This document shows, piece after piece, positions 30,963 through 32,771 of a stretch of 32,771 nt of DNA; position 1 is the stretch's first letter; the number at the start of each line of letters is the position of its first letter. The stretch comes from CAZXVU01 sp964644465 (lineage in GTDB: Bacteria > Chlamydiota > Chlamydiia > Chlamydiales > SM23-39): positions 1 through 32,771 of the forward strand of contig CAZXVU010000011.1 of NCBI GenBank assembly GCA_964644465.1, in the 5' to 3' direction. The notes below the pieces were generated by a model. It was given only the letters and a program-made list of their open reading frames with translations, ran no database searches and was not told the DNA's origin. A program made the translations under genes and the position numbers.

Positions 30963-31943
30963 ATGACCGAGCACGACCTTTCAAAAACGGCGCGCGAGTG
31001 CGCCCTTCCTATAGAAACTCTGATTCCAGTAGATGCAACTCTAGAAGAGGCGATGGCCTCTTTACGGAAAAAAAGCATCCATCAAAGAATCATCTACTTT
31101 TACGCTGTGGATCATCATAACAGACTCAAAGGCGTTGTCTCATCGCGTCAATTGCTCCTTTCCGATCCACAAAAAAAGGTTCGGGACATCATGTTTGAAA
31201 ATGTGGTGAAGATCAATGAACACCAAACTTTAAAACATGCCATGGAGCTTTTCGCAGAGCATCCTCTATTGGCGCTGCCTGTAGTCGACGATCATGGACA
31301 ACTTTTGGGAGTCATCGATCTACAGATGGTCAGCGAAGAATCGATCGATCTCTCGAATGAGAAAAGCCGATCTGACGCCTTTCAAATGATTGGACTTTCT
31401 TTGGAAGAGAGGAAAAGAATTCCTATTCGCGTAAGTTACAGACTCCGGATGCCGTGGCTTCTCTGCAATGTCTTTTCAGGGATCATTTGCGCGGCGATTT
31501 CGCGCTATTTTGAACTGGTCTTGAGCGCCTATTTGCTTCTCGCCTTTTTCATCCCCTTGGTTTTGACCTTAAGCGAATCGACTTCTATGCAATCGGTAGC
31601 GCAGAGCTTGCAGTTTTTGCGCCGCCCCCATTTTCGTTGGAAGGTTGCTTGGCTTCGCATGGTCCACGAGTGGCAGGTAGTTCTCTTTCTCGCTCTCACA
31701 TCAGGAATTTTAGTGGGCCTGATCTCTTTGTTTTGGGGAGATGGTTTTTATCCTTCGGCAGCGATCGGCGTAGGAATTATGGGAAGCGTCGCCGCCTCCG
31801 CTATATTTGCGATCACAGTCCCCGTTATCCTTCATCGCCTCAAACTCGATCCCCGCGTAGCAGCCGGCCCCGTCGTTCTCATGGCCGTAGATATTCTGAC
31901 CACTGGTATTTACCTCGCTCTGGCCACTTGGTGGCTGCTGTAA
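30963..31943 (+). CDS. short MgtE-like divalent cation transporter
   Basis: A 326-aa protein. Two CBS domains (~12-125: PIETLIPVDATLEEAMASL; VRDIMFENVVKINEHQTLKHAM, LPVVDDHGQLLGVID) are followed by a five-helix MgtE-type membrane domain (~170-326) ending in DPRVAAGPVVLMAVDILTTG, the conserved last MgtE helix. MgtE carries Mg2+ into the cell and is gated by its cytoplasmic domains. Two oddities: the ~130-aa MgtE N domain is absent, and the pore motif usually written GGNxGxQ is SESTSMQS here, so the ion selectivity may differ. No good ribosome site is visible, and the gap upstream leaves the promoter unknown. Confidence 0.78.
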   Translation: MTEHDLSKTARECALPIETLIPVDATLEEAMASLRKKSIHQRIIYFYAVDHHNRLKGVVSSRQLLLSDPQKKVRDIMFENVVKINEHQTLKHAMELFAEHPLLALPVVDDHGQLLGVIDLQMVSEESIDLSNEKSRSDAFQMIGLSLEERKRIPIRVSYRLRMPWLLCNVFSGIICAAISRYFELVLSAYLLLAFFIPLVLTLSESTSMQSVAQSLQFLRRPHFRWKVAWLRMVHEWQVVLFLALTSGILVGLISLFWGDGFYPSAAIGVGIMGSVAASAIFAITVPVILHRLKLDPRVAAGPVVLMAVDILTTGIYLALATWWLL

Positions 31944-31955
31944 CAAAGGAAAAAT

Positions 31956-32297
31956 ATGCAAACTCTCACCTATGTCAATCCGCTTAAACCTGGAAAGCTC
32001 AAGGAATACAAAGCATTTTCTGCTGAAAATACAGGGCCCCGTAAACGGGAATACATGGACCTTTTAAAGCGCTACGGTTTAAGAAATGCGAAGGTCTACT
32101 ATCATAAAATGGGGAACAAAGAGTTTGTGATTGTCATCCACGATGCAGAAGATGACGCCCTAGAGCGCTTAGCAAATTTTGCTTCCTCGACGAATCCATA
32201 TGATCGTTGGTTCTTTGAACAGCTGCAAAAGCTCCATGATTTCGATGGGTCGGAAACCCAAGCCCAACTCTTATTTTCCTTCGGAACTAATCACTGA
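31956..32297 (+). CDS. small dimeric alpha/beta-barrel-like protein
   Basis: A 113-aa protein, probably of the DUF6176 or a similar ferredoxin-like alpha/beta-barrel type: beta-alpha-beta pattern with LKPGKLKEYKAFSAE, KVYYHKMGNKEFVIVIHD and NPYDRWFFEQLQKLHDF. Function unknown. It follows the MgtE-like gene after 12 bases with an AAAGGA ribosome site, so the two form an operon. Its last 11 bases overlap the convergent gene at the right edge. Confidence 0.65.
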   Translation: MQTLTYVNPLKPGKLKEYKAFSAENTGPRKREYMDLLKRYGLRNAKVYYHKMGNKEFVIVIHDAEDDALERLANFASSTNPYDRWFFEQLQKLHDFDGSETQAQLLFSFGTNH

Positions 32298-32771
32298 TCC
32301 TCAGGTCTCCATTTTTGTCCCGCTCGAGATATGCGTCATTGGTGATGATCGTATAGTATTTGGGGAGATTGAATAATTTGAGCTCTCTTCTTCGGATGTA
32401 ATAGGGTTCATTCGCCAACACATTCATGCTAGATGCAATGTTCGTTTCTGTGCCGCAGAATTTCAGGTAGAATTCTTCCAACCAGCCGGGGAATTCGTTG
32501 AAAGGATGGAGGTCGATGAGGAATTGGCTGACAATAATATTCGCTTGATTTGCTGCGGGTCCTAGGCAGTCCTTATAGAAAATGGTGTATGGGGCGCCTA
32601 AGTTATTGAATGGATAGGGGAAAGGCTGTGCAAAGTATTGACACCATACTTCAGTAGCCGAGTCGACAAAGAGAACACCAGGGACAAAAGGTCCCCCGTT
32701 TAATGTTCCGCTGATTGTATTTTGCGATCGTATTGCAGTAAAAATCCTTAAATGCTGGCCAGGATCGCTGA
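32287..32771 (-). CDS. unknown protein, 3' part (runs off the window)
   Basis: The frame is open from the right edge to TAG at 32287-32289, giving 161 visible C-terminal residues; the start lies outside. I do not recognise it. It is rich in aromatic residues and Asn (e.g. VWCQYFAQPFPYPFNNLGAPY, FYKDCLGPAANQANI, FNEFPGWLEEFYLKFCG). The composition suits a secreted or surface protein, but there is no further evidence. An internal TTG at 32481 is not a credible start. Confidence 0.7.
   Translation of the reverse strand, partial: SDPGQHLRIFTAIRSQNTISGTLNGGPFVPGVLFVDSATEVWCQYFAQPFPYPFNNLGAPYTIFYKDCLGPAANQANIIVSQFLIDLHPFNEFPGWLEEFYLKFCGTETNIASSMNVLANEPYYIRRRELKLFNLPKYYTIITNDAYLERDKNGDLRISD

Noticed and set aside
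1..32771. tRNA, rRNA or insertion-sequence genes
   Set aside because: I saw no cloverleaf-type sequence, rRNA block or transposase-like frame; a tRNA scan could not be run, so a missed tRNA is possible but unlikely in the short intergenic spaces.

Overview
The window reads as a draft-quality chromosomal segment (two 100-N scaffold gaps) from a Chlamydiae bacterium, most likely an amoeba-associated member of the Parachlamydiales. This is inferred from gene content: a DhnA-type class I fructose-bisphosphate aldolase, an incomplete set of ordinary bacterial genes, and many probable host-directed or lineage-specific proteins (F-box, ankyrin, HExxH protease-like, transglutaminase-like, Inc-like bilobed membrane protein). 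No marker gene fixes the genus.

Layout. 1-1.5 kb: end of rimO, then an RlmI-type rRNA methyltransferase that seems to use an ATT start. 1.6-3.65 kb: four tandem paralogues of an unknown ~145-aa protein sharing an almost invariant N-terminus, interrupted by a decayed copy of the methyltransferase 3' end. 3.7-5.35 kb (minus): Omp85/TpsB-like outer-membrane transporter. 5.45-8.7 kb (plus): sugar transporter, class I FBP aldolase and a methyltransferase, a likely sugar-use operon. 8.7-10.2 kb: unknown protein and an ankyrin-like protein. 10.1-13.7 kb: class I glutamine amidotransferase (minus), EamA transporter, exported pyruvyltransferase-like protein, histidine phosphatase. 13.7-20.6 kb (minus): F-box protein, NTF2-like protein and two large paralogous HExxH proteins with Pro/Ser-rich tails, separated by pseudogene fragments. 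20.7-26.9 kb (minus): RNB ribonuclease, AsmA-like protein, NUDIX hydrolase, glmS and a methyltransferase. 27.1-28.6 kb (minus): VKOR-thioredoxin fusion overlapping a Cys-rich envelope protein. 28.7-30.8 kb: transglutaminase-like protein, single-pass membrane protein, Inc-like protein. 31-32.3 kb: short MgtE-like cation transporter and a small alpha/beta-barrel protein. The right edge holds part of an unknown minus-strand gene.

The main finding is the way lineage-specific genes were amplified here. At two separate loci, paralogues flank the novel joint of an old tandem duplication. At 2983-3160, fragments of the outer-membrane gene and of rlmI are fused. At 17168-17561, fragments of the RNB ribonuclease and of the NTF2-like gene are fused. 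In both cases the housekeeping fragments have decayed while the lineage-specific genes were kept. A third, smaller duplication (a glmS tail) flanks a palindromic intergenic element. Three long intergenic inverted repeats (11868-11928, 24146-24258, 26994-27114) look like mobile or REP-like elements.
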